The notes: generated by a model not told the origin, from the sequence alone. A DNA stretch of 64,000 bases from Planococcus glaciei (GCF_900099655.1 NZ_FNDC01000007.1:1-64000); one strand, 5' to 3'; shown: positions 1 through 8,474, counted from the first letter of the stretch. Numbers and translations are program-made.

Positions 1-340
1 TGCTGACTTCTGGTTGTTCAGCTGCCCATCACTGGGCAGGTTACCAAGGGTACTTGGCGTTTCAACCAGACCTCCCCGGGTAAGAACGCAATCTTTCCCT
101 CCACCTATCTGCTTCATTTACTGCATGCGACCTTCGGCAGAAAGGGCTTTGCCTTGTTCAGCAGACTCACCCAATCGCACATAGCCTTGTATGAAGTTCG
201 TGTTCCTCAGACCGGAGGTTTGCCGCCCGCTTCCTTCAGATTCCACGTCGCCGTGGACACCCTTGCGCTTGGCTAACGGTTACTTCTGCCTTCACCGTTC
301 GGGACTTGCACCCTATAGATTACGCCCATGCCGGGCACAC
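1..340 (-). mobile_element. Group IIC intron, 5' part (runs off the left end)
   Basis: On the minus strand the element starts at 340 with GTGTGCCCGGCATGGG, the 5' end typical of bacterial class C group II introns such as those of Oceanobacillus iheyensis and Bacillus halodurans. Landmarks of domain I follow in the usual order, including the stretches around CTGAAGGAAGC, GAGGAACACGAACTTCAT and CTTACCCGGGGAGGTC. The visible part should cover domain I and neighbouring domains. The maturase gene in domain IV and the catalytic domain V would lie beyond position 1, so completeness cannot be judged. It sits directly behind a rho-independent terminator, the preferred target of class C introns. The match to the family is from memory. 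Confidence 0.9.
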
Positions 341-341
341 T

Positions 342-372
342 AAAAAACCTCTTGCCTGAGAGGCAAGAGGTT
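342..372 (-). terminator. Attenuator terminator of the pyr leader
   Basis: A perfect 12-bp stem (346-357 with 361-372, loop GAG) is followed on the minus strand by six T residues. It ends the pyr leader transcript when PyrR is active and served as the target of the intron that begins two bases further on. Confidence 0.92.
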
Positions 373-475
373 AGATGCGCAGAAAAATTAAGCATGGAAG
401 ACAGTCTCCCAGCCAGCGTAAATACCTTCTCGGCCTCTCTGGACCGTTTTTAAAGGTGTTGCTTATTCGATTTGT
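346..475 (-). promoter_or_regulatory. PyrR-binding attenuator leader (pyr operon)
   Basis: The leader RNA carries GGTCCAGAGAGGCC (plus-strand 432-445), matching the conserved PyrR-binding loop, closed by an outer stem of 424-428 with 453-457. GAGAGGC in that loop (433-439) is exactly complementary to GCCTCTC in the loop and 3' arm of the terminator hairpin (358-364). The two can therefore form a competing antiterminator. In the known Bacillus system, PyrR with UMP stabilises the first hairpin so that the terminator forms. The position behind lspA-rluD is the usual place of the pyrR leader. The regulated genes lie left of the window. Confidence 0.88.
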
Positions 476-482
476 TTTTTTA

Positions 483-512
483 AGTATAAAGAACAGTCAG
501 CCGTTTTGTCAA
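483..512 (-). promoter_or_regulatory. Sigma-A promoter of the pyr leader
   Basis: The -35 box TTGACA (507-512) is a perfect match and overlaps the rluD stop codon. An 18-bp spacer leads to the -10 box TATACT (483-488). The predicted transcript start near 475 lies about 20 bases before the PyrR hairpin. Confidence 0.8.
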
Positions 513-1426
513 TCTTTCTCTCGAAGAGATTCCAAAAGCTCTGCAAATTGGGCTGGCGGCTCTGCCGAAAACTCGAGGTATTCCCCTGTTCTCGGGTGAT
601 CAAAGCCGATCACTTCCGCATGCAGCGCCTGTCCGTTGATATCCATTGTTTTTTTCGGTCCATACTTCGGATCGCCCACTAATGGGAAGCCGATGTATTT
701 CATGTGGACACGGATTTGGTGCGTACGGCCTGTTTCCAAGCGGCATTCCACTAAAGTGAAATTGCCGAAGCGCTCCAATACGCGGAAATGGGTGACGGCG
801 TGTTTGCCTTTGTCGATGACAGCCATTTTCTGGCGGTCCTTCGAGTCGCGGCCGATTGGCGCTTCGATTGTGCCTTTGTCGTGCGGAATATGGCCATGGA
901 CAAGCGCCACGTATTTACGCGTAACGGTTTTCTTCACCAATTGATCGACCAAAGACGTGTGCGCCATATCATTTTTGGCAACCATCAATAAACCGGAAGT
1001 GTCTTTATCGATGCGGTGGACGATTCCCGGACGGGCTACGCCGTTAATGCCGGACAAGTCCTTGCAATGGAACATCAGCCCGTTGACAAGCGTGCCGTTT
1101 GCATGTCCGGGAGCCGGATGGACCACCATGCCTCTTGGCTTGTTCACAACTAACACATCAGCGTCTTCGTAAGTGATTTCGAGGTTCAAATCTTCCGGAA
1201 CAACGTCCAGTTCTTCCAACAGCGGCGGCGAGACAATGATGATATCGTCCAGACGCACTTTGTAATTCGGTTTGACCGTTTCGCCGTTGACTTTTACTGC
1301 GCCGTCTTTCACCCAGTTGGCAATTTGCGAGCGGGACCAGTCTTCGTCGATTGAGGATACAGCTTTATCAATCCGTACACCGGCCATTTCTTCTGTTATT
1401 TCTATTGTCAAATCTTCAATTTCCAT
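509..1426 (-). CDS. rluD: RluA-family 23S rRNA pseudouridine synthase (RluD/YlyB)
   Basis: The 305-residue protein isomerises uridines to pseudouridine in 23S rRNA. An S4 RNA-binding domain covers about residues 15-75. The catalytic domain carries the family motif HRIDKDTSGLL with the catalytic aspartate at residue 140, and ends with the GRTHQIRVH motif near residue 235. The ATG overlaps the lspA stop codon by one base (TAATG), with AAAGGTG as ribosome binding site, so the two genes are translationally coupled. Length is normal. The exact target uridines cannot be read from sequence; B. subtilis calls the gene at this place ylyB. Confidence 0.93.
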   Translation of the reverse strand: MEIEDLTIEITEEMAGVRIDKAVSSIDEDWSRSQIANWVKDGAVKVNGETVKPNYKVRLDDIIIVSPPLLEELDVVPEDLNLEITYEDADVLVVNKPRGMVVHPAPGHANGTLVNGLMFHCKDLSGINGVARPGIVHRIDKDTSGLLMVAKNDMAHTSLVDQLVKKTVTRKYVALVHGHIPHDKGTIEAPIGRDSKDRQKMAVIDKGKHAVTHFRVLERFGNFTLVECRLETGRTHQIRVHMKYIGFPLVGDPKYGPKKTMDINGQALHAEVIGFDHPRTGEYLEFSAEPPAQFAELLESLREKD

Positions 1427-1905
1427 TAAGACACCTTTTTCTTTTCTTGTTTTTCGTCAATGATGATAAATAGGATCATCAATACCACACCTACTGTCAA
1501 TGCAGCATCCGCTACATTGAAAATCGGAAAATCGTAATTGATGACAGGAATCAGCACATCCACAAAGTCCACTACTTCCCCGCGCAGCATCCGGTCGATA
1601 AAGTTGCCGATTGCACCGCCGAGCAGCACCATCAAACTCAATTGAAACAACGGTTTTCCGGTTGCGTGCTTATGAAAATACCAAAGAATTCCGGCTATTA
1701 CAGCCACTGTGATGATGGCGAACAGCCACATTTGCCCTTCCAGCATCCCCCAGGCAGCTCCGCGGTTCCGGTGCGAAAGCCAGCCAAGATACGGGTCCAG
1801 AACAGCAATCCGTTCACCCAATTCCATATTTTTTACTACCAGCCACTTGGTCCATTGATCAAGTGCAATGATCACTAATGCAATCCCATAATAAAGTATA
1901 AACAT
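1426..1905 (-). CDS. lspA: Lipoprotein signal peptidase (signal peptidase II)
   Basis: This membrane aspartyl protease removes signal peptides from prolipoproteins after lipid attachment. The 159 residues contain about four transmembrane segments. The two catalytic aspartates lie in GNFIDRMLRGEVVDFVD and FPIFNVADAALTVG, the family's conserved C and D boxes. Length fits the family. Substrates in this window would include CtaC and the polysaccharide deacetylase, both with lipobox cysteines. It forms an operon with rluD. Confidence 0.96.
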   Translation of the reverse strand: MFILYYGIALVIIALDQWTKWLVVKNMELGERIAVLDPYLGWLSHRNRGAAWGMLEGQMWLFAIITVAVIAGILWYFHKHATGKPLFQLSLMVLLGGAIGNFIDRMLRGEVVDFVDVLIPVINYDFPIFNVADAALTVGVVLMILFIIIDEKQEKKKVS

Positions 1906-1936
1906 GTGTTTCCCCCGTCAATTCATCAGTCAGTTT

Positions 1937-1945
1937 ATTTTACCA
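1937..1945 (-). promoter_or_regulatory. Likely extended -10 promoter of lspA-rluD
   Basis: On the minus strand TGG-TAAAAT forms an extended -10 element about 30 bases before the lspA start. No good -35 box is visible. The rest of the gap up to the ileS terminator (about 1946-2156) holds nothing recognisable. Confidence 0.5.
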
Positions 1946-2156
1946 CATCCCGCCTCGAAAAAGGAAACTGGCTGAAATGTCCCAATAGGATACGAGCCCT
2001 TGCCTGCCGATATTGCGCAAACGAGCTAGATCAACCATTTCTGCTAGTAAGCCTATTCAGTGCTATTCATGGCGATGCTCTGAACGACAAAAGCAATATA
2101 TTCGATTCCTTTCAAGCAACTACAAGCTAAAAAGCTTAACTTTATAGCGATAATAA

Positions 2157-2190
2157 ACAAAAAAGCTGCCAGGATTTCTCCCGGCAGCTT
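2157..2190 (-). terminator. Terminator of ileS
   Basis: Eight-bp outer stem AAGCTGCC/GGCAGCTT (2163-2170 with 2183-2190) with two further inner G-C pairs, followed on the minus strand by a run of six T residues, 13 bases after the ileS stop. Confidence 0.9.
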
Positions 2191-2202
2191 CCAGTATTCG
2201 GA

Positions 2203-4965
2203 TTATGCGTATTGTTTTTCGACGACGCTTGCACAACGCGGGCATAGCGCCGGATGTGATTCGTTTTTGCCGATTTCTTCAGAAATTGTCCAGCAGCGTT
2301 CGCATTTTTCGCCTGACGCTTTTTCGACAACTACTGCCACTTTATTTAATTTCACTGCCTGTTCCGGTGCTTGTTCAAGCGCTCCGCCGAACTCGTATTG
2401 AGATACGATGAACAGTTGAGCTACGTTTTCATCCACCGAAGAAAGCAAGCTGTTTACTTCTTCTGATCCGTAAACGGTCACTTTGGCTTCAAGCGATTTC
2501 CCGATGGTTTTCGCAGCACGGGCTTCTTCCAAAGCTTTCAGCACATCATCGCGGACGTCCATGAAATTTGTCCATTTCGCTTCAAGGTCTGCAAATGCCG
2601 GGTTTTCTTCGCTTTCTGGGAAATCCGTCAGCTGAACGCTTTCTTCTTCCACAAAGCCCAAGTAGCTCCACATTTCATCTGTTGTGTGCGGGATGATCGG
2701 CGTCGCCAATTTCAGGATCGCCATCAAGGAATCGAACATGACCGTCTGCATTGCACGGCGGTGTGGATGGTCAGCCGCTTCAATGTAAACAACGTCTTTC
2801 GCTACATCCAGGTAGAATGAGCTCAAGTCATTTGCACAATAGCCATTCAATGCGTGATAGATCGAAGAGAACTCATACGTTTCGTAGCCTTTGCGGGCTG
2901 TCTCGATCATCTTCTGCAATTTCATGACCATATACTGATCCATTTCGCGCATATCTTCAAATGCGACACGATGTTCTTTTTCAGTGAAATCCGCCAAGTT
3001 GCCGTGAAGGAATTTCAAGGTGTTGCGGATTTTGCGGTAGACTTCCGACACTTGCTTGAAGTTGTCGTCTGATACGCGCACGTCAGCGGTATAGTCAACA
3101 GACGCTACCCATAGGCGCAGGATATCTGCACCCATCTGGTTCATGACTTTTGCAGGAACGATGACGTTGCCGAGTGATTTACTCATTTTGCGGCCATTGC
3201 CGTCCAATGTAAATCCGTGGCTCAAGATGCCTTTATAAGGCGCGATGCCATTGATGGCGACGCTTGTCGTCAACGATGAGTTGAACCAGCCGCGGTATTG
3301 GTCAGAGCCTTCCAAGTACAAATCAGCCGGGTATTGAAGATCTTCGCGTTCTTCCAGGACGCCTTGGTGGGACGAACCTGAATCGAACCAAACATCCATG
3401 ATGTCGGTTTCTTTGACAAAGATGCCGTTCGGGCTGCTTGGATGCGTAAATCCAGGCGGCAATAATTCGGCAGCCGTGCGTTCGAACCAGACATTTGAAC
3501 CGTGTTCGCGGAACATTTCTGCGATATGGGAGATCGTTTCTTTCGTGATGATCGGATCGCCGTTTTCTGCATAAAACACAGGAATCGGCACGCCCCAAAC
3601 GCGCTGGCGCGAGATATTCCAGTCGCCGCGGTCACGCAGCATATTGAAGAGGCGTGTCTCGCCCCATGCCGGTGTAAAGCTTGTTTCGCCGATGGCTTTT
3701 AAGATCTGGTCGCGGAATGCTTCGATGGAAACAAACCATTGAGCCGTCGCCCGGTAGATGACCGGCTTTTTCGTGCGCCAGTCGTGCGGATACGAGTGCG
3801 TGATGAATGACAAGTGCACAAGTGCGCCTGCTTCGTCCAAAGCTTCCGTGATGGATTTATTGGCTTTGTCATAAAACTGGCCTTCAAATCCTGGTGCTTC
3901 GTCCGTCATGACGCCTTTTTCATCAACCGGGCAAAGAACGTCCAAACCGTACTTTTTGCCGATCAGGAAGTCATCTTCCCCGTGCCCAGGAGCTGTGTGG
4001 ACAAACCCGGTACCGGAATCGATCGTTACGTGCTCCCCGAGCATCATCAATGAAGGTCGGTCGTATAGCGGGTGTTTTGTCAGGATATGTTCAAACTGGG
4101 CGCCTTTGATTTCGCGCACCACTTCATAATCCGTCCATTCCACTTCTTTTGCCACTTCATCCAATAAATCCTGAGCCACCACATACAACGATCCATTCAC
4201 GGAAACTTCTACATAATTGAAATCAGCATGTGCTGAAATGCCCAGGTTCGCAGGGATCGTCCAAGGAGTCGTTGTCCAGATCAGCACGTTCGTGCCTTCT
4301 GCCAATACGCCTTTTCCGTCCACAACTTTGAAAGCGACATAAATTGATGGTGATTTTTTGTCAGCATACTCGATTTCTGCTTCCGCCAGTGAAGATTCAC
4401 TTGAAGGGGACCAGTAAACCGGTTTTAGGCCTTTATAGATATAGCCTTTGTTCGCCATTTTGCCGAATACTTCGATTTGGCGGGCTTCATAGGCCGGCTT
4501 CAATGTAACATATGGATTTTCCCAATCGCCGCGAACCCCGATGCGTTTAAACTGCGAACGCTGGTTATCGATTTGTTGGTAGGCATATTCTTCACAAAGC
4601 TTACGGAATTCCGCAAGTGACATTTCTTTGCGGTTGACGCCTTTGTTCGTCAATGCCTGTTCAATCGGCAAACCGTGCGTGTCCCAGCCCGGCACATATG
4701 GAGCATGGAAGCCCATCATCGAACGCGAACGGACGATCATGTCTTTTAGCACTTTGTTAAGGGCATGGCCCATATGAAGGTCGCCGTTGGCATAAGGCGG
4801 GCCATCGTGAAGAATGAAGAACGGGCGTCCTTTTGTGCGTTCCAGCGATTTTTGGTAAATGTTCATGTCTTCCCATTTTTTCTGCATTTCCGGTTCCCGG
4901 TTCGGCAAATTTCCGCGCATCGGGAAATCTGTTTTCGGCATCAATAACGTGTCTTTGTATTCCAT
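2203..4965 (-). CDS. ileS: Isoleucyl-tRNA synthetase
   Basis: Charges tRNA-Ile with isoleucine. This is a class I synthetase of about 920 residues. The HIGH motif appears as HMGH near residue 65 and the KMSKS motif as KMSKS in [13 protein letters not shown]1 editing domain separates them, and a C-terminal zinc site has the pattern CERC...CPRC in the last 35 residues. The start at 4965 ([11 protein letters not shown]) is preferred over an in-frame start seven codons upstream because AGGAGG sits seven bases before it. Expression is controlled by the T-box leader just upstream. Confidence 0.97.
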   Translation of the reverse strand: MEYKDTLLMPKTDFPMRGNLPNREPEMQKKWEDMNIYQKSLERTKGRPFFILHDGPPYANGDLHMGHALNKVLKDMIVRSRSMMGFHAPYVPGWDTHGLPIEQALTNKGVNRKEMSLAEFRKLCEEYAYQQIDNQRSQFKRIGVRGDWENPYVTLKPAYEARQIEVFGKMANKGYIYKGLKPVYWSPSSESSLAEAEIEYADKKSPSIYVAFKVVDGKGVLAEGTNVLIWTTTPWTIPANLGISAHADFNYVEVSVNGSLYVVAQDLLDEVAKEVEWTDYEVVREIKGAQFEHILTKHPLYDRPSLMMLGEHVTIDSGTGFVHTAPGHGEDDFLIGKKYGLDVLCPVDEKGVMTDEAPGFEGQFYDKANKSITEALDEAGALVHLSFITHSYPHDWRTKKPVIYRATAQWFVSIEAFRDQILKAIGETSFTPAWGETRLFNMLRDRGDWNISRQRVWGVPIPVFYAENGDPIITKETISHIAEMFREHGSNVWFERTAAELLPPGFTHPSSPNGIFVKETDIMDVWFDSGSSHQGVLEEREDLQYPADLYLEGSDQYRGWFNSSLTTSVAINGIAPYKGILSHGFTLDGNGRKMSKSLGNVIVPAKVMNQMGADILRLWVASVDYTADVRVSDDNFKQVSEVYRKIRNTLKFLHGNLADFTEKEHRVAFEDMREMDQYMVMKLQKMIETARKGYETYEFSSIYHALNGYCANDLSSFYLDVAKDVVYIEAADHPHRRAMQTVMFDSLMAILKLATPIIPHTTDEMWSYLGFVEEESVQLTDFPESEENPAFADLEAKWTNFMDVRDDVLKALEEARAAKTIGKSLEAKVTVYGSEEVNSLLSSVDENVAQLFIVSQYEFGGALEQAPEQAVKLNKVAVVVEKASGEKCERCWTISEEIGKNESHPALCPRCASVVEKQYA

Positions 4966-4989
4966 TGCAATTCCTCCTGTAGGCATAAT

Positions 4990-5231
4990 AAAAAGCCTCC
5001 CATCCCTGGAAAGGGACGAGAAGCTAAACTCGCGGTACCACCCTTGTTGCAGCGCTTAGCTGCCACTCGAACACCGTAACGTGGTGGATACGGAACTGGG
5101 TACTAATCGATTCCCCAATTCTGCTCAAGAGTGATTTTCCTCAAAACATTCATCACCAGGCTCTCACTGTCCCCGGCTCGCTTTGTCGAATTGTTTGGAG
5201 TACTGTCTCCGTCAACGCTTTTAAAGATATG
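4990..5231 (-). promoter_or_regulatory. T-box leader controlling ileS
   Basis: A tRNA-sensing riboswitch. The conserved T-box core GGGTGGTACCGCGAG lies at 5029-5045. It is followed by a 14-bp terminator hairpin with T residues (about 4991-5024), ending just before the ileS start. Upstream, a Stem I candidate contains AGTA and GGTGATGA elements. In AAAATCAC the likely specifier codon is ATC (isoleucine) at plus-strand 5133-5135, which fits ileS. Uncharged tRNA-Ile would pair with specifier and T-box and prevent termination. The specifier assignment is by eye. Confidence 0.93.
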
Positions 5232-5236
5232 ACGTA

Positions 5237-5265
5237 ATTATAGAATTTAGAAGTTGCTGCGTCAA
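5237..5265 (-). promoter_or_regulatory. Sigma-A promoter of the ileS T-box leader
   Basis: TTGACG (5260-5265), a 17-bp spacer and TATAAT (5237-5242) on the minus strand. It starts two bases after the divIVA stop codon. No terminator separates divIVA from this promoter. Confidence 0.85.
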
Positions 5266-5267
5266 GT

Positions 5268-5783
5268 TCAGTAGACTTCTTTCTTTTCTTCCAGTTTGTC
5301 CAGGTTGGTCGTATCGATGTCATATTCCATCAATGTTTCCCAATCATCTGTTTCAATCAAGTCCAACTGGGCTTCCACCAGCATTTTGAAGCGGTTGCGG
5401 AATACTTTGGACTGTTTCTTCAACTCTTCGATTTCCAGCGCAATGCGGCGCGCTTTCGTCAAGGATTCATTGACGATGCGGTCTGCATTTTTTTCAGCTT
5501 CGCGGATAATCAGCTTCGCTTCTTTTTGCGTATTGCGGCGAACTTCTTCTGCTGCTTCCTGTGCCACCACAATCGATTTCTGCAGAGTTGACTCAATTGT
5601 TGTGAAATGGCCGACGCGCTCATCTGTTTGTGTTAAACGGTCTTCCAATTCTTTCTTTTCTTTTAACAGAATTTCGTAGTCTTTGATGATTTGATCCAGG
5701 AATTCGTTTACTTCGTCTTCCTGATATCCTCTGAATGCTTTGCTAAACTCTTTATTATGTATATCCAAGGGGGATAATGGCAT
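5268..5783 (-). CDS. divIVA: Cell division / polarity protein DivIVA
   Basis: A coiled-coil scaffold that binds negatively curved membrane at septa and poles and recruits partner proteins. The N-terminal membrane-binding region MPLSPLDIHNKEFSKAFRGY is typical, followed by a first coiled coil to about residue 60 and a longer charged coiled coil at about 75-140. At 171 residues the length matches Bacillus DivIVA. The start has AGGAGAGGTG upstream. It closes the ylm gene block and has its own promoter. Confidence 0.95.
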   Translation of the reverse strand: MPLSPLDIHNKEFSKAFRGYQEDEVNEFLDQIIKDYEILLKEKKELEDRLTQTDERVGHFTTIESTLQKSIVVAQEAAEEVRRNTQKEAKLIIREAEKNADRIVNESLTKARRIALEIEELKKQSKVFRNRFKMLVEAQLDLIETDDWETLMEYDIDTTNLDKLEEKKEVY

Positions 5784-5822
5784 AGTAAGGGCACCTCTCC
5801 TTAATTAACTTCGTTTCTTTAC

Positions 5823-5851
5823 ATTATACAGTCCATGGCAGTAAATATCAG
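5823..5851 (-). promoter_or_regulatory. Sigma-A promoter of divIVA
   Basis: CTGATA (5846-5851), a 17-bp spacer and a perfect TATAAT (5823-5828), about 40 bases upstream of the divIVA start. Confidence 0.7.
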
Positions 5852-5878
5852 TACTATTTTGCATTTTTTCAAACCGGC

Positions 5879-6664
5879 TTACTTGGCCGTCTCCAAGCGG
5901 CCAACGAGCAGACGGATTTTGTCTTTTTTAGTGCGGCCTTCGATTTCCATCATTTTGACGCGGCCATACCCACGCGATGATACCATATCCGATTCATTCA
6001 ACTCAAACGAGGGCTGTTCCTGAACCGTCCAGTTGACTTTCACTTTTCCGCCGTTGATCAATGCCGACGCTTTCTGGCGGGAAATATTATAGACCGAACT
6101 GATGACGGTATCCAAACGCAGCGAACTGACCGTATGGCTTTCTTCTGTCCAGTCTTCCGCCACTTTTATGAAGCTCTCTTCTGATGCGGCTTCTTCCAAA
6201 TGGACTTTCACTTTTGCAGCCGTTGTAAAATTAGCCTGCAAATAGCTGCTGACTTCATCTGCAACGGCAATCTGGATTTGCTGCCCGTCAATGCGGATAT
6301 CGCCAAACTTGCTCCGGTCAAGGCCGATTGACATCATGGAGCCCAGAATATCCGGATGCTGCAGCGTGACGAACTTGGTAGGGTAGTTCAAATCAAAAAC
6401 GGTGATTTGAAAATCTTCTTTTTGCGGCTCGTAATACGAAGGATACAGCAGCACACGCTGCCTTTCCGCATCTTCGAACAGCCCCGATGCCGCCATTTGG
6501 ATGTCGCCTGAACCAATCACGGACGTCACGATAAAACGCTGTCTCGGATCCAGAAAATCAGTCAGTTTAGGCGTATAGCGGTCTTCAACATCTATCATCC
6601 AGCCTGTCACTTGTTCGATGAACGGCTGTTCGTCTTTTCTGAAATGCTGAAACAATGACTCCAT
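5879..6664 (-). CDS. ylmH: S4-domain RNA-binding protein YlmH
   Basis: A 261-residue YlmH-family protein conserved beside division genes in Firmicutes. The C-terminal S4 RNA-binding domain covers about residues 180-245 (RLDTVISSVYNISRQKASALINGGKVKVNW). The N-terminal part is the YlmH-specific domain with the FLDPRQRFI stretch near residue 38. Work on Bacillus links the family to the 50S subunit and ribosome quality control; this is family knowledge, not visible here. A terminator hairpin lies between ylmG and this gene, so part of its transcription may start locally or depend on read-through. Confidence 0.92.
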   Translation of the reverse strand: MESLFQHFRKDEQPFIEQVTGWMIDVEDRYTPKLTDFLDPRQRFIVTSVIGSGDIQMAASGLFEDAERQRVLLYPSYYEPQKEDFQITVFDLNYPTKFVTLQHPDILGSMMSIGLDRSKFGDIRIDGQQIQIAVADEVSSYLQANFTTAAKVKVHLEEAASEESFIKVAEDWTEESHTVSSLRLDTVISSVYNISRQKASALINGGKVKVNWTVQEQPSFELNESDMVSSRGYGRVKMMEIEGRTKKDKIRLLVGRLETAK

Positions 6665-6703
6665 AGAAAGCGCTCCTTTTTGGATAGTTAATGGGTTTCA
6701 AGC

Positions 6704-6727
6704 AAAAAACCTCACGTTATGTGAGGT
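6704..6727 (-). terminator. Terminator hairpin between ylmG and ylmH
   Basis: A 7-bp stem ACCTCAC/GTGAGGT (6709-6715 with 6721-6727), loop of five, followed on the minus strand by six T residues. It lies two bases after the ylmG stop codon and inside the otherwise co-directional ylm block. Confidence 0.75.
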
Positions 6728-6729
6728 CA

Positions 6730-6993
6730 TTAGCTGAAATAAGAAAATAAAACGATAATCCCGCGGCTCGCTAAGTTCAAAGCGAAGATGGCAACGATTG
6801 GCGAAAAGTCGATCATTCCGAACGGGGGAATAAAGCGCCTGAAAATATCAAGATAAGGGTCGGTGATGCTTGACAGCATACGGCCAAAACTTGATTCTTT
6901 CGCATTCGGCAGCCAGCTCATTAAAATGCTGGCAATTAAAATAAACGAATAGATGTTTATAGCGACTAAAATTAAATTCAATAAAGCAATCAT
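6730..6993 (-). CDS. ylmG: YggT/YlmG family membrane protein
   Basis: An 87-residue protein with two hydrophobic segments (about residues 1-25 and 65-87) and the family motif SWLPNAKESSFGRMLSSITDPYLDIFRRFIPPFGMIDFSP between them. YggT proteins sit next to sepF across Firmicutes and cyanobacteria and are linked to division or membrane organisation, without a settled biochemical role. Confidence 0.92.
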   Translation of the reverse strand: MIALLNLILVAINIYSFILIASILMSWLPNAKESSFGRMLSSITDPYLDIFRRFIPPFGMIDFSPIVAIFALNLASRGIIVLFSYFS

Positions 6994-7013
6994 CGGTTAT
7001 TCATGCACCTCTT

Positions 7014-7532
7014 TTATTGTTGATCGTCATAGTAGTACTCGGAAATGGCTCCGTCAACTTCAACGGTATCCGGCACGCATAGGAATATATCCGTTCCAAT
7101 GCGCTGTATGTCTCCGCCAAGTGCATAGACGGTTCCGCTCAGGAAATCAATGATGCGCAAGCCTTGGTCTTTCTCAATCCGCTGCAGGTTTACTACGACG
7201 GCGCGTTTGTTTTTCAAATTTTCGGCGATGTCCTGGGCTTCGGCATAAACTCTCGGTTCTGCTAAAATCATTTTCGAGGATTTAACTGCACTTTGCAGGC
7301 TTACAAGATTGGTAGCTCCTGTTTCCACTGTTTTTTGTCTCCGTTCCTTGGGTTGTTTTCGAATATCCGGCTGCACCGTTACCGCTTTCTCGTAGCGGGA
7401 AGTGGTCTGCGGCTTGGGCCGCGGCTGTGTTTGTTCTGGCTGAGGCTTCGGTTGCTGCTGTTGGACTTGCGGCTCGTCTTCTTCAAATTCTTCCAGATAA
7501 AAGAAATTTTTAAATTTGTCTTTCATGCTCAT
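7014..7532 (-). CDS. sepF: Cell division protein SepF
   Basis: SepF anchors FtsZ to the membrane and shapes the septum. The N-terminal amphipathic membrane helix [11 protein letters not shown] and a proline/glutamine-rich linker (about residues 20-60) precede the C-terminal SepF domain, which includes [29 protein letters not shown]. The ATG at 7532 overlaps the ylmE stop by one base (TGATG) and has GAGG seven bases upstream, so it is preferred over a GTG one codon earlier. Length about 172 residues. Confidence 0.94.
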   Translation of the reverse strand: MSMKDKFKNFFYLEEFEEDEPQVQQQQPKPQPEQTQPRPKPQTTSRYEKAVTVQPDIRKQPKERRQKTVETGATNLVSLQSAVKSSKMILAEPRVYAEAQDIAENLKNKRAVVVNLQRIEKDQGLRIIDFLSGTVYALGGDIQRIGTDIFLCVPDTVEVDGAISEYYYDDQQ

Positions 7533-8200
7533 CACATTGCCTCACTTTCTGACCCTACTAATGCAGTCCCTATGCGAACAAAAGTCGCTCCTTCTTCAGC
7601 TGCGATTTTGTAGTCATTGGACATTCCCATCGAGCACTCAGTGCAAGGGGCATGGCTCATTCCTTCAGCCGCAACTTCAAGTTGAAGCGATTTCAATCCT
7701 TTGAATACATTGCGAATGACGTTCTCGTCAGTGGTGTTCGGCGCCATTGTCATCAATCCGACTACCTGGATTTTATCAAAAGCTTCCAGTGATTTAACAA
7801 ATGCGACTGCTTCTTCTGCAAGTACTCCGCTTTTGGATTCTTCCTTCGAAACATTCACTTGTACAAAGCATTTTAAGGGATGAGTTGCCCGTTTCTGGAT
7901 TTCCTTGGCCAGGCTCATGCGGTCCAAGGAATGAAGATAATCAATTTGGTCAATGACTTCCTTGACTTTTCTCGTCTGCAGATTGCCGATAAAATGCCAG
8001 CTGGCCTCACTTGAGATTGCTTGGCGCTTATTTAACAATCCTTCCGGCCGGTTTTCCCCTAGATGGCGGATGCCAGCTTCAATTGCCTCATTCGTGCGCT
8101 CAACACCCACTTGTTTGGTCACCGCAATGACCTGAATGCCGGGCCGGACATTATTTAATTCTTGTGTAATTTCTTCATAGACTGGTTTAATGGGTTTCAT
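7532..8200 (-). CDS. ylmE: YggS-family pyridoxal phosphate homeostasis protein (YlmE)
   Basis: A 222-residue single-domain PLP-binding TIM-barrel protein of the YggS/PLPBP family, which buffers PLP without a known reaction. The PLP lysine lies in VIAVTKQVG near residue 29. The family signature [11 protein letters not shown] and the C-terminal [27 protein letters not shown] are clear. It is the first gene of the ylmE-sepF-ylmG unit. Its ribosome binding site is weak, and a roughly 145-base untranslated leader precedes it. Confidence 0.93.
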   Translation of the reverse strand: MKPIKPVYEEITQELNNVRPGIQVIAVTKQVGVERTNEAIEAGIRHLGENRPEGLLNKRQAISSEASWHFIGNLQTRKVKEVIDQIDYLHSLDRMSLAKEIQKRATHPLKCFVQVNVSKEESKSGVLAEEAVAFVKSLEAFDKIQVVGLMTMAPNTTDENVIRNVFKGLKSLQLEVAAEGMSHAPCTECSMGMSNDYKIAAEEGATFVRIGTALVGSESEAM

Positions 8201-8345
8201 GCATTCACAACTTTTCTATTGATGTTCAACTGATCCTGCTTACCACAAGACAAGTCACCTGCTGCATTCAGCGAAAGCCACTGAACACAAAAGTCTGATC
8301 GGTTCCACTAGCACTTTCCGGGGAGCCCCCATCTGAATGTAGTTT
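8201..8345 (-). other. Untranslated leader of ylmE, no gene seen
   Basis: Between the predicted transcript start near 8345 and ylmE there are about 145 bases without a convincing reading frame. Short hairpins can be drawn, for example GGGG-GCT-CCCC and TTCAG...CTGAA, but no known riboswitch core is recognised. In B. subtilis the ftsZ-ylmE interval holds sporulation genes and ylmD; none remains here. Confidence 0.4.
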
Positions 8346-8351
8346 CACTTT

Positions 8352-8380
8352 ATTGTACCAAGTTACAGGTTTTTTATCAA
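8352..8380 (-). promoter_or_regulatory. Sigma-A promoter of the ylmE-sepF-ylmG unit
   Basis: TTGATA (8375-8380), exactly 17 bp, then TACAAT (8352-8357) on the minus strand; both boxes match the consensus at five of six positions. It lies between the ftsZ terminator and ylmE. Confidence 0.8.
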
Positions 8381-8474
8381 TTCCACCCGATCATTAAGCC
8401 CTTCTTATCTTGCAATGCCGCCTTTTCTTGTACAAAAATATGCAGCTTAGGCGATGCTCTGAAATCACTAGGCA

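Noticed and set aside
1-300. Possible protein-coding or rRNA-like region at the left edge
   Set aside because: No long reading frame fits, and the minus-strand sequence follows the group IIC intron domain order instead.
1906-2130. 74-codon plus-strand reading frame between lspA and ileS
   Set aside because: No ribosome binding site, no recognisable protein features, and it crosses the likely lspA promoter.
2203-4986. Longer ileS start seven codons upstream
   Set aside because: The upstream ATG overlaps the end of the T-box leader and lacks a ribosome binding site; AGGAGG is positioned for 4965.
8201-8345. ylmD or sigG remnant, or a known riboswitch, in the ylmE leader
   Set aside because: No frame matched YlmD or SigG by eye and no known riboswitch core was recognised.
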